A stretch of 64,000 bases of DNA from Micractinium sp. NFX-FRZ (lineage: Eukaryota > Chlorophyta > Trebouxiophyceae > Chlorellales > Chlorellaceae): contig JAPTJF010000008.1 of the NCBI GenBank assembly GCA_029339195.1, positions 310,001 through 374,000 on the forward strand. The letters run 5' to 3'. A program made the position numbers and the translations under genes. How positions within the stretch are numbered: the stretch's first letter is position 1; each line of letters begins with the position of its first letter. A model generated the notes under the pieces. It ran no database searches. It was not told where the DNA came from and was given only the letters and a program-made list of their open reading frames with translations. Shown here one piece after another: positions 23,228 to 34,000 of the stretch.

Positions 23228-24047
23228 GCCGCAGCAGCAGGCGCAGCGGCAGCAGCAGGGGGCCGCAGAGCCGGGCGTCCCCTCGCCACCAGCCGCCAAA
23301 TTGGCTGACGCCCGCTCCACTCCTGGCAGCGGAGAGGTCAAGCAGGCACGCGGCAAGCCCGCAGCGGGCGGCGGCCGTGCGGAGCAGCAGCCGGCAGCGG
23401 CGGTAGCGGCACCGGCTGCACCCGCGCAGCCACCGGCGCAGCCCAAGCCGCGGCCAGCGCCCAAGCCGCTGGTAGTGCTAGAAGAGTGTGACGTGTTTGG
23501 AAGGGTGGACACGATACGTCGCCAGCAGTCGGGCATGCCTCTGCCGCCCGTCAGCCCGCGTGCAGGCGCGGCCTCAGGCTTTGGCAAGGCCCTGGCAGCA
23601 GCGGCAGCCAGCGGCAGCGGTCCATCACCGCCCATGCCGCAGCAGCAGGGGCTGCCAAAGGTGCCTAGCGATGCCTCAGCCAGGGCAGGCACAGCAGGCG
23701 CAGCTGGTGCAGCAGCGGCAGCACCCGCCGGCGAGCAGCAGGCGCAGGCAGCCAACGGCGGCAGCGCGCCGCCCGCAGCAGCGCCGGCAGCAGCGCCAGC
23801 AGCAGGGCCGGACGCTGTCAAGCCGTCGGCGCCGCTCAGCCCGCTGAAGCGCAAAATGCTAGAGCGCAGCGGAGCGGCAGCGGGAGGGGCCACCAGCCCG
23901 GGAGCAGCAGGGGGAGGCGAGCCTGTTGCCAAGCGGCAGCAGTTGGAGGCAGGCGGCAGCGGGGTGGTGGCGGCGGGGCGGGGGAGCAGCCCTGAGCCCC
24001 GCTCGCCAAACAAGCGCGCGGGTCAGGCTGCTGCACGCGCGCAATAG
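18455..24047 (+). CDS. Acidic, low-complexity nuclear-type protein with a C4 zinc finger
   Basis: Ten exons join in phase to 848 aa: 18455-18586, 18720-18773, 19052-19255, 19846-19965, 20207-20255, 20502-20606, 20909-21034, 21319-21890, 22474-22639 and 23029-24047. I do not recognise the family. Residues 30-49 form a putative zinc finger C-x4-C-x10-C-x2-C (CVNKDC, YCKKC) followed by FERR. Then comes a run of about 45 Glu/Asp, a folded-looking block (ATNYAIQQEHEAWDQDAF, IVRESKNEIRLLFP, RIWRGRMESRYWRYIKG), and long Ser/Arg, Gln, Ala and Pro-rich stretches. PLEVWFKQHYTLLKASGLLG is the only later conserved-looking segment. Near the end KPLVVLEECDVFGRVDTIRR and PLSPLKRKMLER look like conserved short motifs. 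The composition suggests a nuclear protein. Confidence 0.75.
19734..19762 (+). repeat. Copy of the exon-4 head of the zinc-finger gene
   Basis: TGCAGGCCACCAACT is identical to 19841-19855, including the acceptor. It lies 107 bp upstream in the intron. Use of the copy would read ATNFMRSGRA and then reach a stop (TAA at 19781). Confidence 0.75.
20694..20835 (+). repeat. About 51-bp minisatellite, three copies, in an intron
   Basis: The core GGCTGCTGCAGCTGGTGCTG recurs at 20705, 20756 and, with one change, 20807. Spacers resemble each other (CAGGGGTAGG). No coding role is seen. Confidence 0.85.
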
Positions 24048-24095
24048 GTCAGGCATTTTCCTTCGCTTGCCTGTGGACCATGATCCACGCACTCA

Positions 24096-24100
24096 TGTAA
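24096..24100 (+). terminator. TGTAA poly(A) signal of the zinc-finger gene
   Basis: TGTAA lies 49 bp past the stop codon. Confidence 0.6.
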
Positions 24101-24344
24101 GCGCCATACACTCCAAGGGGGCAAGCGAGCGGCAGTGAGGTGCCGCGCCCATGTGGCGGCACCTCTGACTGCACGACCTGGAGCCCGCACGGCTGTTTTG
24201 CAAGCCGCACACGATCCATCACAACAGTCTGCGACAGCCAGAACTGTCCGACCGCCATAGGTGACGGCGCACAGCCTTCCACTCTCGTCAGTCCCCCCGG
24301 CACCTGGTTTTCCCTCGCGCCACACTCTATCACATCTCACAGCA

Positions 24345-26114
24345 ATGCGTCGCAAAAAGCAGAAGCACACCCGCCGCACCCTGCGCTTCTACCGCATAAA
24401 CTTTGGCTTCCGCCCGCCCTACAAAGTGCTGCTGGACGGCAACTTCGTGCACGCGCTGGATTCCATGAAGTGAGCGCGCCGGGCCGCCGGCAGCGCCGGC
24501 ATGCGGCCATGCATGCTGGCGGCGGCAGTGGCGGTGGCGGCTGCCAGGCATCGGCAGCCATACGGCTCCTTCTGCACATCATGGCATGTGGCCATGGCCG
24601 GCAGGGCAAAAGGGATGACCTTCGGTTCGTGCAGGCTTATTACTGCCTGTCGCGCATCACCGCAGCCTGTCACGACGCCGCCGCTGGCTCTCGCCTGCCC
24701 CCTGACGCACCCACACCCCCCTTGCAGAAAGGGGGAGAGCAAGGACTTGATTGCCCGGCTGCTGGGCGAGCCAGTGAAGTGCTACACCACGCACTGTGTG
24801 CAGCACGAGCTGAAGAAGCTGGGGAAGGAGGTGGCGGGTGAGTGCCACGTGTCGTGTGCGCGCTGCACGAGTGAGGAGCATGCTGCTGGCCCGCGTTTGA
24901 GAGGATCCTGCCGCTTACCAATCGTGCTGCGCAGCCTGCCATGGCACTGCTGTCACCAGCTGCTGAGCAAAGACAGCCCTAGGCACGCACAGAGCAGCCC
25001 TGCACATGCATGGTGCAGTTGGGGCCACACCCGAATGAATGAAGCCTCCCCTCCCTGCCGCCTGCAGGCGCGCGGCAGCTGCTGAAGCGGTACCCGCTGC
25101 ACAAGTGCGGGCACGAGGAGCGCTGCTCTGCCGCCGAATGCCTTCTGGCGCAGCTAGGTGAGCAGCTGATTGGCAACTAGGAGGCAGCTAGGAGGCAGCT
25201 GGGTGGCGACTGGGAGGCAGCTAGGATGAAGCTGGGTGGCGACCGCTGATGCACATGTTGGCAACGGCGTGCAGGCCTGCAACGCATGCAGGCCTGTGCG
25301 CGCATGTGACAGCGTCTGCCGCAGCCCCGGCCCACTTTGTTTGTTTCGTCCACCGCACCGTCACACGCCCACACTGCGCTCCGTGCAGGCACCAAGAACG
25401 ACGAGCACTTCTTTGTCGCCACGCAAGACAAGGCGCTGCAGCGGCAGTGCATGGGCGTCCCCGGCGGCGCCGTGCTCTTTGCCTCTGTCAACGGCGTGCA
25501 CCTAGAGGCGCCATCGGCCATGCAGAAGCAGGCGGTGGCGCAGGTGGGCACGGCTTTAGGGCTTGATTCATTTGGCAGGGTGCATGTGCCGGCTGCGGTG
25601 GGTATGAAAAAGCACGGAGCAATGCCTTGACATCAGCAGACGGCATGTGGATGAGCGGTTTGAATGCCGGGTGGGTCGGCAGCGCACGCATCTCCCTTCC
25701 TCCTCTGTGCTCTGCCCCCTTCTGTTCTGGCCCCGCTCCCTTGAACCCACTGAATCTTTTGAGTCTCCTTTCTCTGGTGCCACAAAGCAGGAGGAGCAGC
25801 GGCATATGCTGCCCAGCCAGGCGGAGCTGCAGGCGCCGGCGCTGCAAGAGGTGCCTGAAGCTGAGCAGGCACAGCAGGCACAGCAGCGCGACCGGCCCCA
25901 GATGCGGCGCAAGCGGGCCAAGGGGCCCAACCCACTGGCGGCCCTTCCCAAAAAGAAGAAGGCAGCAGGGGCTGCAGCAGGGGCAGGAGCGGGGGGCGGG
26001 CAGCCAGCAGCCCACGCTGGCGGCAGCGGCGGCGGCGAGGAGCAAGGGGGCAAGCGGAAGCGGCAGCGGCGGCGGGGCGGCAAGGGCGGCGGCGATGGCG
26101 GGGCCAGCGACTAG
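24345..26114 (+). CDS. UTP23: rRNA-processing protein UTP23 (PIN-like domain)
   Basis: Exons 24345-24469, 24728-24837, 25068-25157, 25389-25543 and 25791-26114 give 267 aa in phase. The start RRKKQKHTRRTLRFYRINFG and PPYKVLLDGNFVHALDSM are hallmarks of UTP23. So are KCYTTHCVQHELKKLG, YPLHKCGHEE with the C-x-C zinc ligands, and the PIN-like core TKNDEHFFVATQDKALQRQ. The C-terminal third is basic and low complexity (KKKK, KRKRQRRRGGKGG), fitting nucleolar location and RNA binding. UTP23 is a component of the SSU processome, needed for early 18S rRNA cleavages and snoRNA release. Its gene is convergent with the plastid-protein gene that follows. Confidence 0.93.
25151..25243 (+). repeat. Degenerate GGCAGCTAGGA-type repeats after the UTP23 exon-3 donor
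   Basis: GCAGCTAGG recurs several times just downstream of the exon edge GCGCAGCTAG|GTGAGC. GCTGGGTGGCGAC appears twice. The array seems to have grown from the donor edge. Confidence 0.65.
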
Positions 26115-26215
26115 CGGCATACTGAGGAGAATTGCGTGCATTGAGCAAGGTTTGCCTGGGCCAACCTCCCATCTCTGCCACGCCGAGCTTGGCCTCCCCC
26201 ACAGCCTGTTGCAGT

Positions 26216-26220
26216 TTACA
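26216..26220 (-). terminator. TGTAA poly(A) signal of the plastid-targeted gene
   Basis: The plus strand reads TTACA, TGTAA on the minus strand, 160 bp past the stop at 26380. Confidence 0.5.
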
Positions 26221-26238
26221 CACCCACAGGAAGCACAT

Positions 26239-26243
26239 TGTAA
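26239..26243 (+). terminator. TGTAA poly(A) signal of UTP23
   Basis: TGTAA lies 125 bp past the UTP23 stop. It is 19 bp from the opposing signal, so the two transcripts probably overlap at their 3' ends. Confidence 0.55.
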
Positions 26244-26379
26244 TTGAGTGCTTGAGCAGATCAGATCAGAGTGGGACGAGACTAGCAAGTGCTGAGCGGG
26301 TGCTGGTGCCCGGGTGTGCAGAGCCTACACAGCGGCACCACCGCCGCTGCCGCCGTCGCTGCCACTGCCGCCGGCGTGT

Positions 26380-29300
26380 TCAGCCTCCCCCAAGCAGCCC
26401 CCCAAGCTTGGCTTGCAGGCGCTGCCAGCGGGAGGGCGGCGCCTCCAGCGGGGGCAGCGGCTTGAGGGTGACGTAGCCCGGGTGGTGCAGCATCCAGCAG
26501 TCGAGGCAGTCCAGCAGAGCGCCCAGCTGGCGCTGACTCAGCGCCACCTCGCCTGCTGCGCCCGCCGCTGTCGCCCCTGTTGCACCGGCCGCCGCCGCCT
26601 CCTCCGCCTTGCCCTCCTGCGCCTGCCCAAGCGGGGGCAGCAGCACTCGAAGGCGGTACGCGGCTGGCTCTACCGCCGCGTCGCCGCCGCCGCCGCCGCC
26701 GGCCTGCCGCCGCCGCCGGCCCCACCCGCTGCGCGGGCTGCTGCAGCGCTGCAAGCGGATGCGCCAGTCTTCATCCGAGGGCGCCCATACGTCAGGGTTC
26801 ACGCCGCCCGTCACCAGGAGGTTCAAAATCCGGATCAGCACTGACAGCTCAACCTCGCTGCCCCCAAACTCAAAACAGCTGCTGCCGCTGCCGCTGCTGC
26901 TGCTGCTGCTGCCGGTACTGCTGCCGGTGCCGCTGCTGCTGGTAGTGCCGCTGCTGCTGGCATCCGTGCCTGCCCCTGCCGCCGCCTCAGCTGCTGCCGC
27001 CGGCAATGCTGCAGACGCCATGCCCCCTTCTCCCTGGTGGCTGCCGGCGTTGGGAAAGGCGCAAGTGAACGAGTAGGGGGTGCGCCCCTGCTGCGCGGGG
27101 TGTGGCACCCGTATGCTCTTGAAGGCTGCCACCTCCAAAAGGTGCCCCAGCATCGGCTCGGGCGTGTGGGCGGCATCTTGGAGGTCTGGGCAGAGCGCAC
27201 AGAAGGTGCCAAAGCTGGCGGTGTCCATCTGCGGGGGGTGGCAGAAGGGAGGGGAGGGGAGGAGGGCAGAGGAGGGGTGGGCGGCAGGTGGATGTAAGCC
27301 GACGGTGGCATGCACGGCGCACTGCCCCTGTGCCCCACCCCCTCACTCGCCTGCACAGCCAGCTGCTTTGCGTGTGCCCCGTGACCTGTGCCCACAGGTC
27401 CCATAGCAGAACCCCCCAAACCTCACAGCTTCCTGCCCTGCCACACCGCCCCCCCCCCAAAGCCACCCAGCAAACACTGGCCCCCCTCGCCCGCACCCCC
27501 CGCCGTGTGCGCACCTCCCACCCCCACCCCCTGCACGCTTGGCCACACGCGCGCTGCTTCCTAGGACCGGCAGGCAGCACACGGCTCGAACCGTTTGCTC
27601 ACCGCTTTCACCAGCTGCCTGCCCTGGGGGCTCTCCACCTCGATGACCAGCTCCACACTCATGGGCAGCCCATCCGGAGTGACGGCGTTCACGCCAAAGC
27701 TTGCGACCACGCCAGCCGGGAAGCCCTCCCGCCTCCGCCGCTCCAGCACCAGATCCACGCCGGAGCTGAACCCCAGCTGCGCCTGCTGCGCCTGCTGCGC
27801 CTGCTGCGCCGCCGCTGGTAGCACCTCGTTCGAGGCAGCCCCGCCGGCGCCGACCGTGCTCGCGCCCGTGCCAGTGCCAGCGCCCGCGCCCTCGCCTGCC
27901 GCCGCCGCCTGCTGCCTCTGCCAGCCGATGGCCGCGCTGCGCAGGCGCCGCATCCAACCCCCCCACTCTGGCAGGCGGGCCATCTCTGTGGGCAGGTCGA
28001 ACGGCCGGTCCAACCGGAACTTGAATGTGAAGTCGTGGCCGGGGCCGGTGTAGCGCTGGCTGCCGGGGGCGGGGGCAGCGGCTGCTGCGGTGCTGCTGCC
28101 TGTTTGGGTGGCCCCAGGTGGGCCGCTGCTGGGATCGCTGCTGCTGCTGCCACCGCCGCCATCGGTTGCAGCAGCGGGTGCGATGCCGCTGGTACTGCCG
28201 CTGCTGTCGCTGCCGCTGCCGCTGCTGCTTGCCCCCGGCGGGGCAGTGGAGGTGGCAGCAGTGGGGGTGGCAGCCAGCGGTTTGTGGGGAGGTATGAGCT
28301 GCTCAGACTGCAGCTGGATTGCCCGTGCAACCATCTCTTCCTCGATCTGCTTGCACTGCATGCCAGGGATACACACACACATGCACGCATGTGGGGCGAG
28401 ATGCTTGTGATTTCCATTGCGTGCGACACTTCCCCACCAACAGTGTTGCAAGGCATAGGGCAGAGATGCAAATCGGGGGGGTTCTTCAGGGCTGCCCTTG
28501 CCCCACCCCTCCACACATGCAAGAGTGGTCCAGCATGATGCGCCGCACGACACAAACTGGGCGCGCTCTCGGCTGCCCTCCCAACTGGCCGCCCTGCAAA
28601 CAGGCAACAGTATGCCCATCGCAACCACCCACAGGCCGTGCGTGCACCCATGCGTGGCGTGCGTGAAACCGGTGCATAGCGATGCAGAGCCCGCTCACCT
28701 CCTCCGGCGCCACCTGGCTGCACAGCGCATGCAGCTGCCCAAACCCCAGCATCACCATGCCAGCGTCCCGCCGTCCCGCCAGCCGCAGCCGGTCGAACTT
28801 CGACAGCACTGCAACGCAGGTCGGTGGGGCTGGTAAGGGCTTGTGCACGACTCCATGCAGTGCGTAGGGGGCAGGAGGGTGGGAGGAGACGGCAGGCGGC
28901 TGGATTGACGCCAGCGGCCGCGCCACGGCCACCGATGGCAGGGGGCGCGGCGCACAGGCGGGGCAACTGCGTTGTCACATGCATCCAGGACACTCACTAT
29001 TGGGGTCTAGCACGCCGGGCAGCTTGTCACGCGCGCTGTGCACCACAGCATTGAGTGCTGCCTCGCGCTGCCTGAGATTCAGGAACGCCGCCGCCAGCAC
29101 GGCCGCCCTCTGCGCCTCCACGCCTGCACGGCAGCCATTGGGCATGCGCTTCGGGACGTCAGCTCACACAGCAAAGCGGGCAGGCGGTAGGTGCGCCAAT
29201 GATTCAGCAGCCTTGAGCATCCGTTCATAACCCACGGAGCACAAACAGAGAGTGCTCGGCCGCAGTGGCAACCCTGCCGCTGCGCGCTCACCGCTCAAGC

Positions 29301-29634
29301 TGCCCCGCACGTGAAGGGCGCAGAAGTTCTCCACAGTGAAAAAGTAGTTCACAGAGACTCGCAAATTCTCCCAGTCCATCTTGTCATTCGGTTCCTGCTG
29401 CTGCTGCTCCTGAGGCTGCTGTGAAGGCGTCGGCGGCGCCTGCTGAGCGGCAGAGGTGGCGGCAGCCGTCGGTGGCGTGCTGCCCGCCGCTGCTTGCAGC
29501 CGCGAGGCGCGCCGTGTAGCCGCCCTCTGTAAAGCGAGCGCAGAAGGGCACCGCACAGTCGTGCCTGCTGGCCGTGTGCCATTGGGCGGCGCTGCAGCGG
29601 GCCTGGCTGTCAGCGAGCAGGAGCATAATGCCAT
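26380..29634 (-). CDS. Unrecognised protein with a plastid-type transit peptide
   Basis: Five exons join in phase to 726 aa: 29634-29292, 29123-28998, 28808-28699, 28355-27603 and 27228-26380. The first ~50 residues (MALCSCSLTARPAAAPPNG, then Arg/Ser/Ala-rich without acidic residues) look like a chloroplast transit peptide. I do not recognise the mature protein. Conserved-looking blocks are DWENLRVSVNYFFTVENFCA, FLNLRQREAALNAVVHSARD, LSKFDRLRLAGRRDAGMVML, YTGPGHDFTFKFRLDRPFDL and FGTFCALCPDLQDAAH. These are separated by Gly/Ser and Ala/Gln low-complexity inserts, and the third exon is Cys-poor and helical. The start at 29634 is chosen because the transit-like segment begins there; the frame is open further upstream. 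Confidence 0.7.
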
Positions 29635-31077
29635 GTTGAGGCTGTCAATTAGACATGCCGCATGCCGAACGGCGAATTGGTGGGCTGCTGGTGGTCCCTG
29701 CTGTGTCTGCCGCAGCAGGCCGCCCTTCCGGTGACGCCGCCGGGAGGTGGCACGGACGCTGAGCTCATCTGCAGTCGATATATTGCTCGTGCCATGAAAA
29801 CAGTTTTGCTTTTTACACAATGACTTTTACTGGACGACCGCAGTGAGGTGCACCATGTGGCAGGACCGGCAAGCAACTGCATGCACAGATCGCCTAGGCG
29901 CGCCTGCCATGCAAGAAAGCCTTCATGCCGCCTGACTGCATCCACTATTTCCGCACGATTCAACAGTAATGAGGGAACGTGGGTTTCCACACCGCCGTTC
30001 TCATACTCCCTGCACTTTGCGGCGCACAGAAGGGTAGCGACAGCGCTCTCCGCCCTCCCGCCTCAGCGCGGCCCAGCAGGCTGCCCGGTGTCCATCTACG
30101 CCGCCACCCACACCCTCCTTCACACTTTCCTGCCGACTCTCACCGTCACGGCAATCCTGTGCCGCACCCAGACATGCTTGCCGCCCGGCGCGACCTTGCA
30201 TGCTGCCCAGGCGCAAAGCGGCTGCAGCCCCTTGCATATTTCACACAGGCTTCGCGCAGCGTCTTCACACCGGTGTTGGCGGCGCTGCAACTATGGCAGG
30301 TCGGAACGATGCAAGGAGGGGGCCCCCCTGCGTACCCATAAGCCACTTGCAGCGCTTGACCGAGGGTACTTATACCGAGTGCGGCCCAGCTGCATGCAAG
30401 CCGGGGAGAGTTGCGACTCCCTGTCATCCGAGTGGAGGCTAATCTTACGGATTGCCCCTTCATTGGCAGGCCCCCTCTACGCCTGCTACTGGTCTCGTCC
30501 TCAGTGAGATGGCAGTTGGCTTGAGTGCTTCCCTGATGGGAGGTGCAATTGTCAATAATGCGAGTGTTAACGCCTCAGGCAGGAAACTGAGCAAGGCACC
30601 ATTCCACTGTTGTCGGCATTGGGGATAGCGAGAACTAGGGAGTAGTGGGAATCAGGCAAGCCGGAGTTGAGGTGAAACGTTTTGTATCTGCTTGCCTGTT
30701 CTGAATGTGAAGTGATTGTTGCATGTCATTGAGGTCAGTTCAATCGTTGTTGTTGTGTATTGTTCGTATTGTGCATGGCCTGCCGGCGGCAGCTGGGGGA
30801 TGCAAGCTGGCTGAGGCCGTGTTGATTGTCGGTTCGTTATGCGTGTAACTTGTTTGGCGGTGCCAGCTGCTTTGTTGCCTCCAATTGAGAGCTGAACTGC
30901 TGCAGCCTTCAAGCCACTGCTGCTCCTGCTACTGCTCCCCTGTCACGCTCATGATGCGGCTGCCCTTGTACTGCTTTCAAGCTGTTGCAGCTCTCATACT
31001 GCTCTCATACTGTTGCTGCGCCTGCTGCTGCTCTAGATTGTTGGATGGCGAGAAGCTTCTACTATCAATTGTCGGGG
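29635..31077. other. Intergenic region (1.4 kb)
   Basis: The stretch lies between the plastid-protein start and the fasciclin-gene stop, both on the minus strand. A 219-codon plus-strand frame (29848-30507) has no recognisable protein. Near 30885-31050 there are short degenerate copies of the last fasciclin exon and CTGCTGC-rich repeats. Confidence 0.5.
30885..30925 (-). repeat. Partial copy of the last fasciclin-gene exon
   Basis: GAGCTGAACTGCTGCAGCCT resembles AGGCTGAACTGCTGCTGCCA at 31124-31143, and TTGCCTCCA precedes both. The copy lies just past the gene's stop codon. Confidence 0.55.
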
Positions 31078-34000
31078 TCAGGCCGTGCCGCCAGCAGAGA
31101 TGGCCAGCTGCTTGATTGCCTCCAGGCTGAACTGCTGCTGCCAGGCCTCCACCGCCAGCGTGCCCGCCGCCAGCTGGGCGGCCGCGGGCGCCACGCTGGC
31201 CTGCAGCAGTACACATAGAAAGCGTTTGCTGGGGGTCAAGTGGTCGGGTGGCGATGCGCGCGGCAGTCGTGTGTTGACTTGGGTCCCTCATGCAAGGCTA
31301 CCCTGCTGGTGCTGCGCTGAAATGGGAGGCAGTACACAAAAACCCTCCCACCAAACGACCGCCTCGGCACATGGCACAAAGCCTCGAGCATGCGCGCGAG
31401 GAGGGCAAAGCGAGGCAGGCCGAATGGTCAGCGAGGTACCCGTGGCCAGCTATTTGCCCACAGCACGCCCAAAGCATGAGTTCAGCGAGGCCTCACCTGG
31501 CACACGTTTGCCAGCCGTGCCAGCACCTGCACCATCTTGTCAGCCTCTGCCAGCTGGCTCTCCTGCGCTGTGGTCACGGCCTGCACAGGGGCAAACAACC
31601 GGGGCACCCAGGCATGAGTTGTGAGTACAGCTGAGCCTCAGATGGAGTGGCCCTGCCAGTGCGCCCCCACCCCTCCGTGGCACTGCGGGCAAGCAGGTGT
31701 GCTGCCGGCACACACCGCTGCCTCTTTAAATCTGCCTGGGCTCCATGCCTGCCCGGCGGTGCATCCCTCCTGGTGGAACGTTGACAGGCCATGACCCACA
31801 TACACACCCACACCCAAAACACACACGCGCACGCACCTGCTGCAGCAGGCTGTTGAGCAGCACAATCGTCTCGGTGGCTGCCTGCACAACTGCCGCCTTG
31901 TCGGTGGCAGGGGGCGCGGCGTCCGACACCTGGGCAGCCAGGGCAGCCTCAGCGCGGCTCAGCAGGCCCTGCACGCTGGCTGGGTCAGTCAGGTTGAAGG
32001 CGCTGCCTGCAGAGCACGGTGGGTAGAAGGCAGTGAGCACAGAGGGGCGGGCGAGAGAAGGAAAGGAGGACCAAGCTGGTTGGGTCGTTTCGGTCCGGTT
32101 CAACGCACTGCTTGCAAAGAGACAAACTGTGGACAGAGGGGCAGAGGAAGGAGAGACGGGCAGGGTGGTGTGAGGCGGCTGCGGCGGTTCAACCAGTCCG
32201 TTGTCTGGACATTTCTGGCCAGCTCCCGCTCATACACAGGTGTAAACCCTGCGCGGCTGCCAGTGTGTGCTGAGACATTTGTCATGGAGAAGGTCACCCT
32301 GCAGCAGGCACAGTTATGGCCACATATTAAATATCATGTGATCACACTTACCTGCCAGCAGGTCGGCGGCCAGTTGGTCGAAGAGAGCGGCGGCGCCCGC
32401 GGCAGGGGTGGCGCCGCTGCCGCCCACCAGGCCCGCGACCAGGGCGCCGCTGATGCTGCCTGTGCACACCACCTCCTGCAGGCGCACGTTTGAAGAAAAG
32501 CCACGAGTTTTTGAAATCTGTGGTCATGATCATTGATTGAAGGGGCAGGCGGGGGCGCGCCAACTGGTGGCGTGTTCTGCCGCGTGCTGGGCGTGCCTGC
32601 CAGCCTGCCTCGTTGCCTGCTGTCGCGCCCAGATCCCCTGCCCAGCCCATCATGCCCAGCTCACCGGGGTTGCCTGTCGTGCCCTGCCCTGCCCTGCCCT
32701 GCCCGCCCTGCCATGCTGTCATGCCCGCCCACCGGCCCGGCCACCCTGCCACGAATAGGAAGCGAGTGAGAACAAGAAACCAGGGGCGCACCGTGTTCTT
32801 AGCCACCAAATCGTAGGCGGCTTGGTCTGCCTTCAGGGCGGCCTCCAAAGGATCCCCATATGCCGTGCCCGCTGCACTCCCATCCTCCGCAATTCCAAAG
32901 GTGCCCCCCTGCTGCTGCCCCGCTGCGGCCTGCCCCGGCGCCGGCGCCGGCGCGCCCGCCAGCAGCTTGCGGCCACCGGCGGCTGCGGGCGCGGCAGCGG
33001 CCGCTGCCTGCTGCTGCTGCTGGGCCGTCGCGGCGGCGGCGATGATAGTGGTAAGCGGGGAGAGGGCTGCCAGGGTGGCACCCTCGGGCAGGGCGGTCAC
33101 TGGGGCCTCCAAGTTGAAGGGCGGAGGCAGCTGGGTGAGGCTGTCGGCGCAGCCGCTGGGCTGGCCCGCCGCCGGCAGGGTGAGGGTGGCCTGCATGGGG
33201 CGGGGGCGCGGCAAGCAAAGGAGGTGTGCTGGTGTGGTGATTCAAGGGGCTTGCACAGACGGAGTTGTGGGAAGGGAGGCTGACTACCTTTTTGCCCCCT
33301 GGTTTCGAGGATTTTGGTGGGAGCAGGATTTGATCAGGGCAGGGCCCTGGCCGGCAGGGAGTTGGGCAGGCACACCGCAGCGCACGCTGACAGAGCACCC
33401 TCCACACCGCCAGCCACATGCGAGGGCGCACGCCCACACCACAGTACAATCAAGCAGACGCACAGCAGCAGGCTTGAATCTATACTTGGGGAGGGCGACT
33501 CACCCCGAGCGCCGTGCAGTCGCCCCCGCACTCAAAGCTGAAGCGGCCGCTGCCGTCAGTTGTGGCCGTCTGGTTGGTGCTGCCCCCGACCAGCGTGACG
33601 CTGCAGTTGGCAAAGTAGCCCGTCCCAAGAGCCACGCCGTCCAGCTTGGTTGCCGCTGCCGGGGCGGCGGCGGGGGAGGGCGCCGCGGGGGCGGTTGCGG
33701 GGGCGGCGGCGGGGGAGGCGGCGGCGGGGGGCGGGGAGGCGGCGGGGGGTGGGAGGCCGCCAGAGGTGGTGGGGATGGCGTCCAGAGTGGCAGCAGGGAT
33801 CAGGAGCTGCGAAATGCATGGGGGAGAACGATGGGGGCAGGGTCAGGCAACAAAGATGATGGATGACCAATGGGGGCCATGGCGGCAAAGAGGAAAGCCT
33901 GGCCCCCCACCAGCACGTTGCGAGTTCTAGGTGCACCACACGTTTGAACCACGGGAGTCACCTCACCTTATCGATAATGTAGACCTGGCTGGCGCACACC

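Noticed and set aside
22982..24013. 343-codon minus-strand reading frame
   Set aside because: It is the antisense of the Ala/Gln-rich last exon of the zinc-finger gene and shows only low-complexity Ala/Gly. It is a GC-bias shadow.
29848..30507. 219-codon plus-strand reading frame in the intergenic region
   Set aside because: No motif or homology, no clear start context, and long open frames are common by chance at this GC content.
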